A stretch of 64,000 bases of DNA from Histoplasma ohiense (Eukaryota; Ascomycota; Eurotiomycetes; Onygenales; Ajellomycetaceae): positions 620,001 to 684,000 of the forward strand of contig JAEVHH010000001.1 in assembly GCA_017607445.1 (NCBI GenBank), given 5' to 3'. Numbering within the stretch: position 1 is the first letter of the stretch; every line of letters starts with the position of its first letter. The translations under genes and the position numbers were made by a program. The notes under the pieces are model-generated. The model saw nothing but the letters and a program-made list of their open reading frames with translations, was not told the DNA's origin and ran no database searches. Below are positions 34,725-45,683 of this stretch, piece after piece.

Positions 34725-35870
34725 GCGCAATTTGATTAAGTCAAGACTGAAATGTCAGTTTTTGAAAGAAAAACTAACAAAAAATACTCAGCTTTTTGAA
34801 GAGAAGCTGTTAAAACTAGTTAGTTATATTCTTTACTTCAGAAATCTCCCCACACAACAAGTGTGTAGCTCAATTGATAAAGAAAAGGTATATAATAACC
34901 ACTTGATCAGTATTAATGAAAGCTCTTCAGCCTTTGAATAAAATAAAAGAAATATGAATTTTTGGGCAGAAATTCTCTGTTTTATTAACTCAGAGCTAAA
35001 ACAGAGAAAACACTCTATCTCTTTCAAACTTTGTTTTTTTCTTAATTAAAAAGCTTCTCAAAGTTTCTGCTTAAACTAGGCCCCACCTCAGTTTAAGATT
35101 ATATTCCTGAAAAATCAAAAGCTTTCAATACTAAATGAATTCCCTTTCATTCAAATTGAAACACTTTATCCTACTGAATAGCTTCCAATAAGTTGAATAT
35201 TGAGTTTCCAAAAAAATGGGTATGCAAATGAAGAATCAACAGGCTAAACCTGCACTTTTTTCCTTTATAATAGATTATATATATATAAATATATATATAA
35301 ACTACTTGCAGGGACCAAGCTATCTTTCAAACACTGAAATTTCCACTTTTATCTTATGTTCTTATCAATGGAAGGGTTATTCGAAGGGATTCGATGAGGG
35401 ATTCGAGGGACGATGGATTCAAATTGATGGGGTATGCACTAGTCAATTGTGCCGAGGTATCTTTTTGTTACTTGGCAGGCACGTGTGGCTGGGAGGTACT
35501 CAGGGGGGACTTGGCACGGGTGCGTTGGAACACGAAAATCAATCAGAGTTTTCCCAAACAGAGAATCAGAAATAACTCAAGCAACTGCAGATCAAATTGA
35601 ATAAGATTTTAACAGATTATCAATATAAAATAGATCTATCTGTGATCAAAATCTGAGTTGATTTGACTCAGTATTGATGGAGTAATTGGATGAACTGTTG
35701 AAGATCTGCCCAAGCAGATGCCAAAACACTATTCATCAAATATCTCCCTCAAAACCTCATCAAATCTTTTCAAATTTGCAGCAGTTACTGATGGAGGCAG
35801 CAGGAATCGATTGAGGGTACTCGCGTTGTCTAATTCGAAGAATTGGGCTCGTTTGGGGTTTTGCTTGTTC
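34725..35870 (-). mobile_element. LINE-alpha copy 2, 5'-end fragment
   Basis: It aligns with 6145-7294: the 5' UTR of LINE-alpha including the GC-richer outer part. Its 3' side is cut by LINE-beta B. Having the 5' rather than the 3' end of a LINE means it was not simply 5'-truncated on insertion; the insertion of LINE-beta B removed or separated the rest. A 17-bp stretch (35871-35887) separates it from Gypsy-3. Confidence 0.8.
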
Positions 35871-35938
35871 TTGTCTGCTGAGGTAACATCTTTCTGTTTC
35901 TGTGAGCTTTCTAGATCAAAACACAATCAGATGTCAGT

Positions 35939-37660
35939 GATCATCATTCATTAATTGTGATATTACTGCAGTGATTGCAACATCAGATTCATCCATTTCT
36001 ATACAGAGTTTTCACTGCAGATCAAAATGGATCAACAACAGTGCTTTTGTAAAGCATTCTTTTAACTGCAAAATTGTGTGCTTGCAGTTTTCATCTAACT
36101 GAACAGATGTGTTATTCTTCCCTCTTTTCATTTTGTAATCTTTTAACAATTCAGTCAGAGGTGCTGTTATTATTGAGAACTTGTATATGAATCAACAATA
36201 GAAATTGATAAATTCTAGAAATATTTGCAATTTGTTTATTGTTTGCAGTTCTGATCAATCTAGAATTGTGTTGACACAGCATTTCTTGACAGTAATGCTT
36301 TGCATGGTAATCACAAAACTCAAAAATCCAATTTCTGTTGTGTGGAACATACACTTACTAAGTTTGACATATAGTCTCCATCACCTTAACTGTTCCAGCA
36401 CATTCTTAACATGGATGACATGTTCATCAAATGTGTTTGAATAGATTATGATATTGTCAAGATAAGCCACACAATATATGTCTAAAAGATTGCTGAGGGC
36501 TTTGTTGATATAAGATTGAAAGATCACAGAGACATTGATTAGCTCAAAAGATAAAACTAGATATTCAAAGTATTTATATCATATTCAAAATGCTGTTTTT
36601 CATTCATTCTCTGCTCATATGCAAATTCTATAATACACATCTCTAAGGTTCAGCTGTATATATATTTTGACATCTGCTAATCTATCAAGTATTTCACTTA
36701 TCAAGAGCAGTGGATATCAATTCTTGACTGTTATTTCATTCAATTCTTGATAATCCATGCAAAGATGCAGAATTTCATCTTTCTTGAGTGTGAATAATAC
36801 TGACACATCAGCTGAACTCTTGGATAGATGTATTCAATTCTTCTCTAATATCTTTTCAATATATTCTCAGAGAACAGAGAGTTCTTGAGGTGATAAGTTA
36901 TATATCAGTCAGTATAAAGGTTTCTTGCTAGGTTTGAGATCTATGGTATGATCATGAAATGCATGTTCTGTATCAGATATGTCTTCTTAGAATACATCAA
37001 GATAATCTTTATAATCATCTGGAATATTTGACTCAGTTGCTGCACTCACAGCTTGTAATGATAAGACAGTGAATATAATATTACTATCATCAATTAGTGT
37101 TGTGAATTCTTTAGCAGTATTCAGATGCATGTGATTAATATTCAACACTTTTCTATAGATTCAGCATCTTCACACTCAGTTGATATCAGAGTTCACAGCT
37201 TTCAATCATGACATACTCAAAATTATGTCATATCTGCTAATGTTGATCTCTTTGAAATGGTGGAATTCTTCTCAGAGAATATGTTCATCATTGATAATCT
37301 TCATTGCAGCTCTTTGTTGTTCATACAACTTAATCTTATGATTATCAACTGCTTTCACTACTTTTGATTTATCTTCTGTCTTTGAGAAATATTTTGATGC
37401 TCAGATGTGGAACACAAAGTTCACATCTGCATCAGAATTCACTAACATTCACATCATCAATCATTCTGCTTCTGTCAGTATTCATATATTCATTGTCAAT
37501 AACTGTTTATCTTGCAGTCTAGTTATTCATATTCCCAATGCAGCAGCTGCTTCTACAATTGAAATTGTTGATTTTTTGCTTATTGAACTTGGTTGCACTT
37601 TTCAGAGTGTAACATTCAACAATCATTTGTAATATGACCCTTCTTATGACAGTGAGAACA
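35939..37660 (-). pseudogene. Gypsy-3a pol, protease-RT part
   Basis: Minus-strand frame with RT motifs: LHLCMDYQELNEITVKNWYP near 36780-36720, FQSYINKALSNLLDIYCVAY near 36510-36460, and a catalytic box reading YLDN instead of YLDD (36460-36440). The aspartate loss together with the TGA breaks makes it non-functional. It ends in the RNase H start (CIEMDESD; SRKLTETER). The 37600-37400 stretch is probably the protease region; motifs are too worn to name. Confidence 0.75.
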
Positions 37661-38630
37661 CTTCTTCATTCAGTTATATTTATCTTTCTTGATTTGTTCA
37701 GTTGAATCCATTTGTTCCTCTCATTTTCTCTTGTTTTGACAGTTGCTAGATTTATCAGAATGATGCTGATTCTCTACAAATATCACAGATCTTTCTTTGT
37801 GAATAGCATGCTGTCACTTCAGCATATTTTTCTCAAAAGTCTGTAGAGTTTGAAACAACTCTTTGTAGTTTTGAAGCTCTTGATTTCAACAGTTGAGTTC
37901 AGTGTGTAGTATCTTCAATGTTTTACTACACAAGTTATCCATTCTTTGTTCTTCACTATATGGGGGTAAGTAGTATTCTCAGTCTTTGAGATATTTAGAG
38001 AAATTATATATTGATTGTCATTCTTGTTGCTTTGTATCTTGAAACTTTTGACTTGTCAATCAGTGCTGGTTCTGTGGATTGTTAATTTGCATTTCTAGAT
38101 GTGATAGTATATCATCAAAAGTCAACAGTGTTGTCCCTTCACATCTCTCATACAATGATACAAAATTCAATCATTTCTGCTTAATGTGGGTGTCAAGGTA
38201 GAGTTTAGCATCATTTATCTTGTATTCTTTCTTTCAATAATATCAGCAGTGATGTGTAAAGAGAGTCAATATGTGATCTTTATAGTTCTTGAATTCTAAC
38301 ATATTTTTTTCTTGATAATAGTTTTTAATCTCTAATCTCAGTGGTGTTTCATTATCATCATCTGTATCATTCACAGATTGATTTTGCAGTGATTCTGTGA
38401 TGATATTCTGAGTTAATTGAGATTTGATGAGAGTATCTTCATGAATCTGTGCTTTCAACTCATTGAGCTGCTGTTGTGCATGCAGAATAGCTAATTGCTG
38501 CTCTTGTTTATAAATTTGATCATTCAACTGTTGCAAACATGCATTGTGATCATCAGAGATGGTAGAGGATTCAGATTGATTTTCAAGAAATCTTGTATAT
38601 ATTGAAACCATCTTGTGTGTTTTAACTAAC
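37640..38630 (-). pseudogene. Gypsy-3a gag
   Basis: The N-terminal part is a glutamine-rich coiled coil (EQQLAILHAQQQLNELKAQI), then an acidic NDTDDDNET. A capsid-like region follows and a CCHC knuckle, CSHCHKKGHITNDC, near 37660-37620. Breaks are TGA. Fragment b at 20121 shares its first part. Confidence 0.75.
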
Positions 38631-38697
38631 ATTGTGTGCTTTATTGTAGGTGTGTGTAACAACGGACCACTCAAATAAAGTTTAGAGTGATTAGAAT

Positions 38698-38968
38698 TGT
38701 AAGAGATGGTTGTAGATATAATTATGAGAGTAGTGTGAAGTATGCATATAGAATGTGAAGAAGATAGCAATCTCTATTATTCAAAACTAATCACTGATCT
38801 TCTAATATCTATGAATATCAGTGAGCATTATATAGACGACCATCATGTGCTACAGCTGTCTATAATGCTGTGCACTATATCTCTCTTCATTAATTCTGAC
38901 ATGTTCTGTGTTCTTCTATCGCCACATAGCTATTTCCTAATATAGATACCTCCGTTGCGTTTATTACA
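38698..38968 (-). repeat. Gypsy-3 LTR, minus orientation
   Basis: 271 bp. On the minus strand it starts TGTAATAAACGC and ends CTCTTACA. Same length as 42782-43052, which is its inverted partner. Its outer TG end joins RNase H coding sequence directly at 38969. Confidence 0.85.
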
Positions 38969-38989
38969 ACTGACATCTGATCACATTTT

Positions 38990-41100
38990 GGTCTAGAAAG
39001 CTCACAGAAACAGAAAGATATTATCAAACATATGATCTAGAAATGTTGTCAATTGTAGAAGCTTTCAGACAATGATGTCACTATTTATATAGTAGCAGAC
39101 ATTCAATAACTATTTTATCTGATCATGTCAATCTTCAGCATTTTATGATGACAAAGCAGCTAAATGAATGTCAGATTCACTGAATGAAAATACTCTCAGC
39201 ATTTAATTTTGAAATAGAGCACTGTTCTGAGAAAAATAATCTCACAGATGTATCAAATCATCATTCAGATTTTGTAAAACACACAGCTCTCTTGACAGAG
39301 CTTTCTATTCTGCAAGAGAAGCTGTGTAAAAAGATCTTTAAATCACTAAAAATAAAAAAAAATACAAAATTAAATCAATATATCAAGATGATGTGAAAAG
39401 ATCTGCAAGTTAATGAAAATTGTTGAGTGAAGAGATCTGTAGTTGTCAATGATAACAATCTCTGCAGAATAAAGAACACATCTGCAGATGAGAATGAGAT
39501 CACAGATATTACAGAATTAAATCTAGAGACTCTGATGCTATAGATTCTAGCTGTCAAAATATTTGAGTTCAAAACAGTCTATTATAAAGAGATAGCTGAA
39601 TCTATTATTGAACTCTTACTGCAGATTCAGAATAGAGACATCAGCATATCTGAACTTTATAGAAAACTAGAGATGAGTGATACTACTGTGAATAATCATT
39701 CAATCTGAACAGTAAATAAAGATGATCTGCTCAGAAAAGATGATAAAGTCTACATACTGCAAGACAAGACTGTAAAACATGAAATAATGAAAATGAATCA
39801 CAATGATTCTCAAGATGACCATTTTGAACATGACAAAATCATCAAAGCAATCAAACACAAATACTTATGACATGGTATGAGTGATGAGATTGCAGAATAT
39901 ATGAGAACTTGCAATGTTTATCAATACATCAAGATACCACAGCACAAACTGTATGGATTGCTACAATCACATTCAGTGTCAGATAAAAAATGACATACAA
40001 TTAGTATGAACTTTATTGAAGATCTATCAGATAATAAAAAGAGAAGTCAAATCTATAATACTATTATTGTATTTATTGATTTATTCATCAAATGAGTCAT
40101 AATTGTGTTCACATCTTCAGAACTAGATGCAGAAGAACTTATGAATATTATTGTATGAAAAGTTACAAAGAACTTTGATCTATCTGCAAACATTATTAAC
40201 AATCAAGATTTATTAATAAATAGTAAGTTTTGATTGACATTATATTATCTGCTTCATGTTCAACAAAAATTATTGATGGCATTTCATCTGCAAACTGACA
40301 GTCAGACAGAATGATTGAATCAGATGATTGAATATTATCTTCATATATATTGCAATTATCAGCAAAATAATTAGATAGAATGGATTCCTCTGACACAATG
40401 AGTATATAACAATATTTTTCACATATCAATAAAAATGACATCATCTGAAGCAATGATCAGCCGACCAACTGAACTTCACATAGATATGGAACCCCCAAGC
40501 ATGAGTGTGTCAAAATCAGTGATAAAACAAGTGAAACAGATGAAGTAAGTGAAGAACAAGATTTGAAAATATCTGAAAGCTGTCAAAGCAGCTGAGAAAA
40601 AGTATTATAATCAGTGTCATATATTAAAAAGCTTTAAAATAGAGAACTGAGTAATACTGTATACAAAAAATATATCCACTCTGCAATTCTCATCCAAACT
40701 AGATCATTGATTTTTGAGTCTCTTTCAAATAATTGATATCTACAGTATACAGATGTACAAACTGAAACTCATACTGTAATATAAAGAAATTCATTCTGTA
40801 TTTCATGTTTCTCTTCTCAAATCATATCACACACACAATGGACAAATCTCACAAGCAGAACTGATAATTATAGATATGCAAGAGAAATGAAAAGTTGAAG
40901 CTATATTAAACAAACATCAGTATCACAGTCAAACACAATATCTTGTCAAATGAAAAGATTGTACAGATGCAGATAATTCTTGAGAACTCAAGAAAAACTT
41001 AATGAACAGTCAGAAGTACTTGAAACAGTTTAATAAAATCTATTAGAAGTCAGTCAGTAATAAAAACAAAGAAAATAACAATGATTACTGAATATATTTA
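38990..41100 (+). pseudogene. Gypsy-3a pol, RNase H-integrase-chromodomain part
   Basis: RNase H: SRKLTETERYYQTYDLEML, then LSDHVNLQHFM and the open piece 39184-39396. Integrase: zinc-binding C-x2-x-C (TCNVYQYIK), SMNFIEDLS near 40010, IVFIDLFIK near 40075, and HLQTDSQTE near 40290. Tail: EIHSVFHVSLLKSYHTHNGQ, then EAILNKHQYH..TQYLVK, a chromodomain with TGA at its tryptophan positions. Most stops are TGA, with a few TAA/TAG. Confidence 0.8.
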
Positions 41101-41129
41101 TTTCACTCAGAGATTAAAAAACAGATCTG

Positions 41130-41810
41130 TCTCAGTTTGATCAGTGTTATTCAAGAAATTGTCATCAAGACAAATCTACTTATTATTTCAAATTTTCTCA
41201 ACTGATGAAGTATGATGTTTCAACAATGACTTGAAAGCTGTGATCAGCAATGTAATTACTGAGATCTTATCAATCATCATTTCAGCTGAAGTCTCAGAAG
41301 AATCATCTCATTGAATCTCTCAGATCTTCACAGCAAAGAATTTAATCACTGTAGTCACAGCATTCTGTAAAACATTAACATTCAAAGCATTTATATCAGC
41401 AACAATTAGATTCTCAGCAGTATTAATAATCATCTGAATCAATTCAACAGCATCTGCTGACATCTAATAGAAGTTAATATTATATATCATAAAAACATCT
41501 GTTTTGAATAATAACTTACTGAAATATAAGTATACTTCATCACTGAGCAGTGCTTGCATTTTTTGTGTTGACTCTCAGCAGACTCACAATGATGATGAAG
41601 AGACATTGTCAAATGTTGAATACAACAACAGTAATATACTGCTGTATTTTTTTCTAACACTTCAACAGAATCATCTGCTTTCTCATCTTCATCTATATTA
41701 TCAATCAACTCAAATAACATATCAAGATCTTGACTCAGTAAGAATGATACTGATATAATAGCAGAATACAAAAACACACTTTCTGAAACACTGCTATGAT
41801 CAAATATCAC
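41130..41810 (-). pseudogene. Gypsy-3 antisense accessory gene: cysteine cluster, intron, helical exon
   Basis: On the strand opposite to this half of pol and just before the 3' LTR, as in Gypsy-1 and Gypsy-2. Exon 1 (ATG 41810 to 41520) has an acidic stretch (NIDEDEKADDSVEVLEKN), then the cluster pattern Y-x2-C-x11-C-x9-C-x2-C-x6-Y; both tyrosines (TAC, TAT) are one transition from cysteine. Two codons after the last position comes GTAAGT. The 56-bp intron (41519-41464) has TTAAC before a terminal TAG and keeps phase 0. Exon 2 (41463 to about 41130) is open for 46 codons, then broken by TGA; it is helical (MSADAVELIQMIINTAENL). Function unknown. Confidence 0.55.
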
Positions 41811-42781
41811 ACTTCACTGTGACAATAAATCATTAGAGTTTATATAGAATTCTAGAATCTCATCTGCATTCTTGTAGATCTGCACATCAAATACAAACCT
41901 TACAACAGCAATTTGATACATGACAAATCTTTCATTCAGAACTTCATCAGAGAGCAGTATCTTAAGAAATTCATCAATTAAAAATTGATCAGTTTTGTGT
42001 AAGTGCTCAGATATCTATAATCTGTTAGTATTCATAATAATCTTAGTTTAAGAAAACTTACAGCAGCACAACTTCTATTTGATATATAGCAGATATAACA
42101 GTATATTCATTCATTGTTCACAAAGCAAGAATATACTGAAGAATTCTGCAATCTCTTCAGACAACCCAAGTAAATGCTCTTGATGATAGACAGTATATCA
42201 CTCTTCATAGACTTCAAATCAGCAACAGAAACAGCTGATTCTGACATTCTATTATAACTTTAATTAATATCAGGATCTTGTTCTAAGGAGAAGTAGAAGC
42301 AAGAAAGAAAAGCAGATTTTGAAGATTGAAATCAATATTACAATATTGATCAAAAAGATTGCAACAACACAAAACTCAATCCAAAATGAAAAACACAATC
42401 ACACAATCAAAACTTCAAATTTCACAATAAAAATTGCATAGAAGAATACAGTATACTTTGTTTGATAAATTGATATATTCTTTTTAAATAAAAAATCATT
42501 GATGATGATGATGGTGATGATTTCATTAAAGTACAATTTTTTGATGTAAAAATCAAAGAAAAGAGGTTCAGAAGTTGTGTCTAAATTATGATTGAACTGC
42601 AATGATACTGAAGATGAAAAAATATTCTTTCAAAACAACAACACTTCAGAATTAATCTCAACAATTAATTCAGCTCAATTCTGTGAACTTTATACAATAT
42701 CAATCACACAGCACATATTACAAACTTCATACATTGCAGTAAAAAGCTCTGAGAATCAGATCTTTGAAGAAAAGAGATAAT
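41811..42781. other. Gypsy-3 3' internal region, no gene recognised
   Basis: About 970 AT-rich bases between the accessory gene start and the 3' LTR. Short ORFs on both strands (42399-42602, 42592-42780) have low-complexity composition and no recognisable motif. Confidence 0.45.
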
Positions 42782-43052
42782 TGTAATAGATGCAACAGAG
42801 ATATCTATATTAGAAAATAGCTATATAGCAATAGAAGAACACAGAACACATCAGAATTAATAAGAATGAATATAACATATAGCATTATAGATGGCTGTAG
42901 AGTGTGATGATTGTCTATATAATACTCACTGATATCTGTAGATATTAGAAGATCAGTGATTAGCTTTGAATAATAGAGATTACTACCTTCTTAACATTCT
43001 ATATATGTACTTTACACTACTCTCATAATTACATCTAGAACCATCTCTTACA
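42782..43052 (+). repeat. Gypsy-3 3' LTR, plus orientation
   Basis: 271 bp, TGTAATAGATGC..CTCTTACA, an inverted copy of 38698-38968 at the same length. Gypsy-4 sequence follows without an obvious target duplication partner in the window. Confidence 0.85.
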
Positions 43053-43344
43053 GTTTATCAGCTGATATACTTTCATTTTTCAAATGAGTGATTATAGTTT
43101 TCAATCATTCTGTCTCATTATAATCTCTCAGTGTTATTAGTGTGAATTTTTTCTATATTATGTTTACTGAATCTTCTTTTATGAAGTCAGATCTATAACT
43201 TATGATATCTGATATGATAGTATTCACTTTTTTTCTGTATTTGATTTGAAGGTTGTATGTCTGAAACTTTGATATTCATTATACTAGCTGCTTGAAGAGT
43301 TTGATTGTTGCTTGTAAATAAATGAGACTTTCATAATCAGTGAT

Positions 43345-44350
43345 TAGGCTGGCTGGTGGGACCATGAATTTCATGTTTGATTTGATTTGATTTGATCCCA
43401 GTCCATTTCTTGGCGTGATTTTCAGTGGAACCAGGATCAGAATGGGAGTGTAAAGTGACTAGAATTATTAGAACATGAGTGAAATGAGACTAATAAATCT
43501 TGATATTTCATGTAAAGTGACTGACTATCAAAAATAAGAACATGACCTGGGACTGACTATGATTTTGACTGAGGTTTGGTCCCATTCTGATGATTATATA
43601 ATACATATCTTAGATATCAATCTGATGATATGATTGGTGGAGATATCGCCCCTATCTAGTGCTGCCAACCTATCTATTGCTGCAAGCTATCCCTCGCTGC
43701 TAAGCTATCCCTCGCTGCTAAGCTATCGCCGCTGCCAACCTATCTATTGCTGCAAGCTATCCCTCGCTGCTAAGCTATCGCTGCCAACCTATCTATCGCT
43801 GCCAACCTATCTATCGCTGCCAATTTATCTACCACTGCCAATCTATCTATTGCTGCTAATCTATCGCTGCTAATCTATCGCTGCTAATCTATCGCTGCCA
43901 ACCTATCTACCGCGGCGAATCTATCTATCGCTGCTAATCTATCGCTGCTAATCTATCGCTGCTAATCTATCGCTGCTAATCTATCGCTGCCAACCTATCT
44001 ACCGCGGCGAATCTATCTATCACTATCATTACTAGTTCAAAATAGAACTAGAGCATAAACACACTAAACTTCTTTTGATAGGTAATGATTTTTGGTAACG
44101 CTCATAGCATTATATCATCTATATAGGGTAAATCATGGTCCCATTTGGTCCCATTTTAACAAAATGGGACCAAATGGGACCAGAATCAGTAATTTATAAG
44201 AAGAACATGACCTGGGACTAGATTTATAATATAAACAGTGTAAAGTGACTAATTTAATAAACACTATATGGGACCAGGACTAAGAAATTTGATAATGGGA
44301 CTGGAGAAATATTTAGTCCCAGTCCCATGCATGGTCACACGGCCAGTCTA
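43345..44350. mobile_element. Non-autonomous hAT-like DNA transposon
   Basis: A 1006-bp element with imperfect terminal inverted repeats (left TAGGCTGGCTGGTGGGACC, right end read inward TAGACTGGCCGTGTGACC) and an exact 8-bp duplication TCAGTGAT at 43337-43344 and 44351-44358. Removing it restores the Gypsy-4 RNase H frame. The 8-bp duplication and TAG-type ends fit the hAT superfamily. There is no transposase. The interior has many GGGACC/GGTCCC words, a palindrome at about 44133-44181, and a minisatellite. Confidence 0.8.
43655..44025. repeat. Minisatellite inside the hAT-like element
   Basis: Tandem variants of CTATCGCTGCTAAT (14 bp; related CTATCCCTCGCTGCTAAG and CTATCTATCGCTGCCAAC forms) over about 370 bases. 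The ORF crossing it encodes only a low-complexity peptide. It keeps CG and CC, in contrast to the surrounding decayed sequence. Confidence 0.85.
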
Positions 44351-44965
44351 TCAGTGATCACTGTTGTTATATGTTCATTGTTGATATATTGATCTTATAG
44401 ATCTAGTGCATGTTAGATTGCTAGAAGTTTCTTCTCATACACAGAATAGTTAAACTCTGTATCTGACAGCTTTTAATTATTATATACTACTGAGTGTAAT
44501 TTATCATTCTTTTTCATTTGCAAGAGGGAGTACTCAATGGCTCATTCTGATGTATTGATTTCAATTGTGAAGAGCTTTGTACAATTCAGTTGAACAAGCA
44601 CTGAAGATGTTGTTATACATTCTCTAAATTCAAAAAAGATCTCTTTGCAGAAGATGTTTCAGATGATTGAATGAAATTTCTTCTTACAAAACTCAGTGTC
44701 TGTCTTCTTAAGAAGATCTGACAGTGAAGCAGTGATTTATACAAAATCCTTTACAAATCTTCTGTAATAGAATGCCAGTTTTAAAAATTGACATATGTGA
44801 TGTATGTTTCTAGACCTTGGCCATTTTGTGATAACTTCTAGTTTTTTGAACAGATGCTAACCTGTCACATTGACACTCTTATAACATTGTTTTTCAGTCT
44901 TCTTCTTATATTATATCTTCTACTTGAATCTGTTGATGTATATTTTTGATACTATAATGTTTGAC

Positions 44966-45388
44966 TGTGTCGGAACTGGATAAAGTCCGAATATTGACCC
45001 AAATACTGAATATCGAATAAGTAAATTGAATTGATTATTCTAACTCCAGTAATTACATGATAACCAGGCAGTATTTATAAGAAAGAGAATGCTTGAACAT
45101 ATGATGGGGGCAGTGCTGGTATACATCGGAGCAGTGATCCGGTTTCCGGAATTGAGATAATAGAAGATCCTTGCTAGTGCAATCATCAGAATGCTTGATA
45201 TGATAGATCACTTCTCACAAACTTATACATGCATATCAACATTGCCTTGCTTATATGAGCAAGTATACTTTTCCCTATAAATACTGCCTGTTTATCATGT
45301 AATTGATAGAAAAAGAATAATCAATTCAATCTATTTTATCGATATTCAGTATTTGGGACAATATTTGGACTCATTCAGCTCCGACACA
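44966..45388. mobile_element. MITE with about 75-bp terminal inverted repeats
   Basis: The left end TGTGTCGGAACTGGAT and the right end read inward TGTGTCGGAGCTGAAT begin inverted repeats that stay similar for about 75 bases, to ttgaattgattattc. Length 423 bp and no coding capacity. Long inverted repeats would suit a Mutator-like or similar MITE, but I see no target duplication, so the superfamily is open. It ends 295 bp upstream of the adenine phosphoribosyltransferase start. Confidence 0.75.
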
Positions 45389-45683
45389 TAGTTAGCTATA
45401 ATAGTTACAAAATTTATCGCCTTATATATTATTACCCAGCTAAGCAACAGCATCACAATAGATTGAGTGGTATATATATGCCTAGTACATGTACAACGAG
45501 CGATATATCTATCTAGCGTTCCAATGCGAAAAATCCAATTCTGCCCAGCAACATACATTTATATTTCTGACAACGAATTTCACCTTCATGCTCTTTCACT
45601 CCACTTCTTGAATATCATCCTTCTCACTCCCACTAGTTCCTCGAACCTCCTCTCTTTCTTTATTATTTGTTCTCTCATCAAGC
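45389..45683 (+). promoter_or_regulatory. Upstream region of the adenine phosphoribosyltransferase gene
   Basis: 295 bp between the MITE and the ATG. The last 100 bases are pyrimidine-rich (tcactccacttcttg..cttctcactccc), typical of fungal promoters and 5' UTRs. I see no unambiguous TATA box. Confidence 0.45.

Larger units (their letters stand above)
35888..38968 (-). mobile_element. Gypsy-3a left half: RT, protease, gag and 5' LTR (inverted)
   Basis: Read on the minus strand from the LTR (38968-38698) through gag and protease into RT and the beginning of RNase H, where it stops at 35888. The continuation (RNase H, integrase) lies at 38969-42781 on the plus strand. The terminal 51 bases (35888-35938) are an inverted repeat of 38969-39019, differing by five transitions. 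See the finding on this rearrangement. Confidence 0.8.
38969..42781 (+). mobile_element. Gypsy-3a right half: RNase H, integrase, chromodomain and 3' region
   Basis: Plus-strand continuation of the same family, followed by a 1.6-kb 3' region that carries the minus-strand accessory gene, then the 3' LTR at 42782-43052. AT-rich and TGA-broken. Confidence 0.8.
43053..44965 (-). mobile_element. Gypsy-4 fragment (RNase H region), split by a hAT-like element
   Basis: Minus-strand pieces 44965-44359 and 43344-43053 encode Gypsy RNase H sequence: EFNYSVYEKKLLAI, then NNEHITTVITD. After the hAT-like insertion the text resumes at ITDYESLIYLQATIKLFKQL. It differs from the RNase H of Gypsy-1, -2, -3 and -5, so I count it as another family. 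No LTRs are visible; both ends are cut by other elements. Confidence 0.7.

Noticed and set aside
35888..38968. Ordinary insertion of one Gypsy-3 copy into another
   Set aside because: The break in the minus half lies only 51 bp past the joint in the plus half, an unlikely coincidence for independent copies. Not excluded, so listed as a finding with both options.
43655..44025. CRISPR-like array
   Set aside because: Units are contiguous 14-18 bp variants without unique spacers, inside a eukaryotic DNA transposon. It is a minisatellite.
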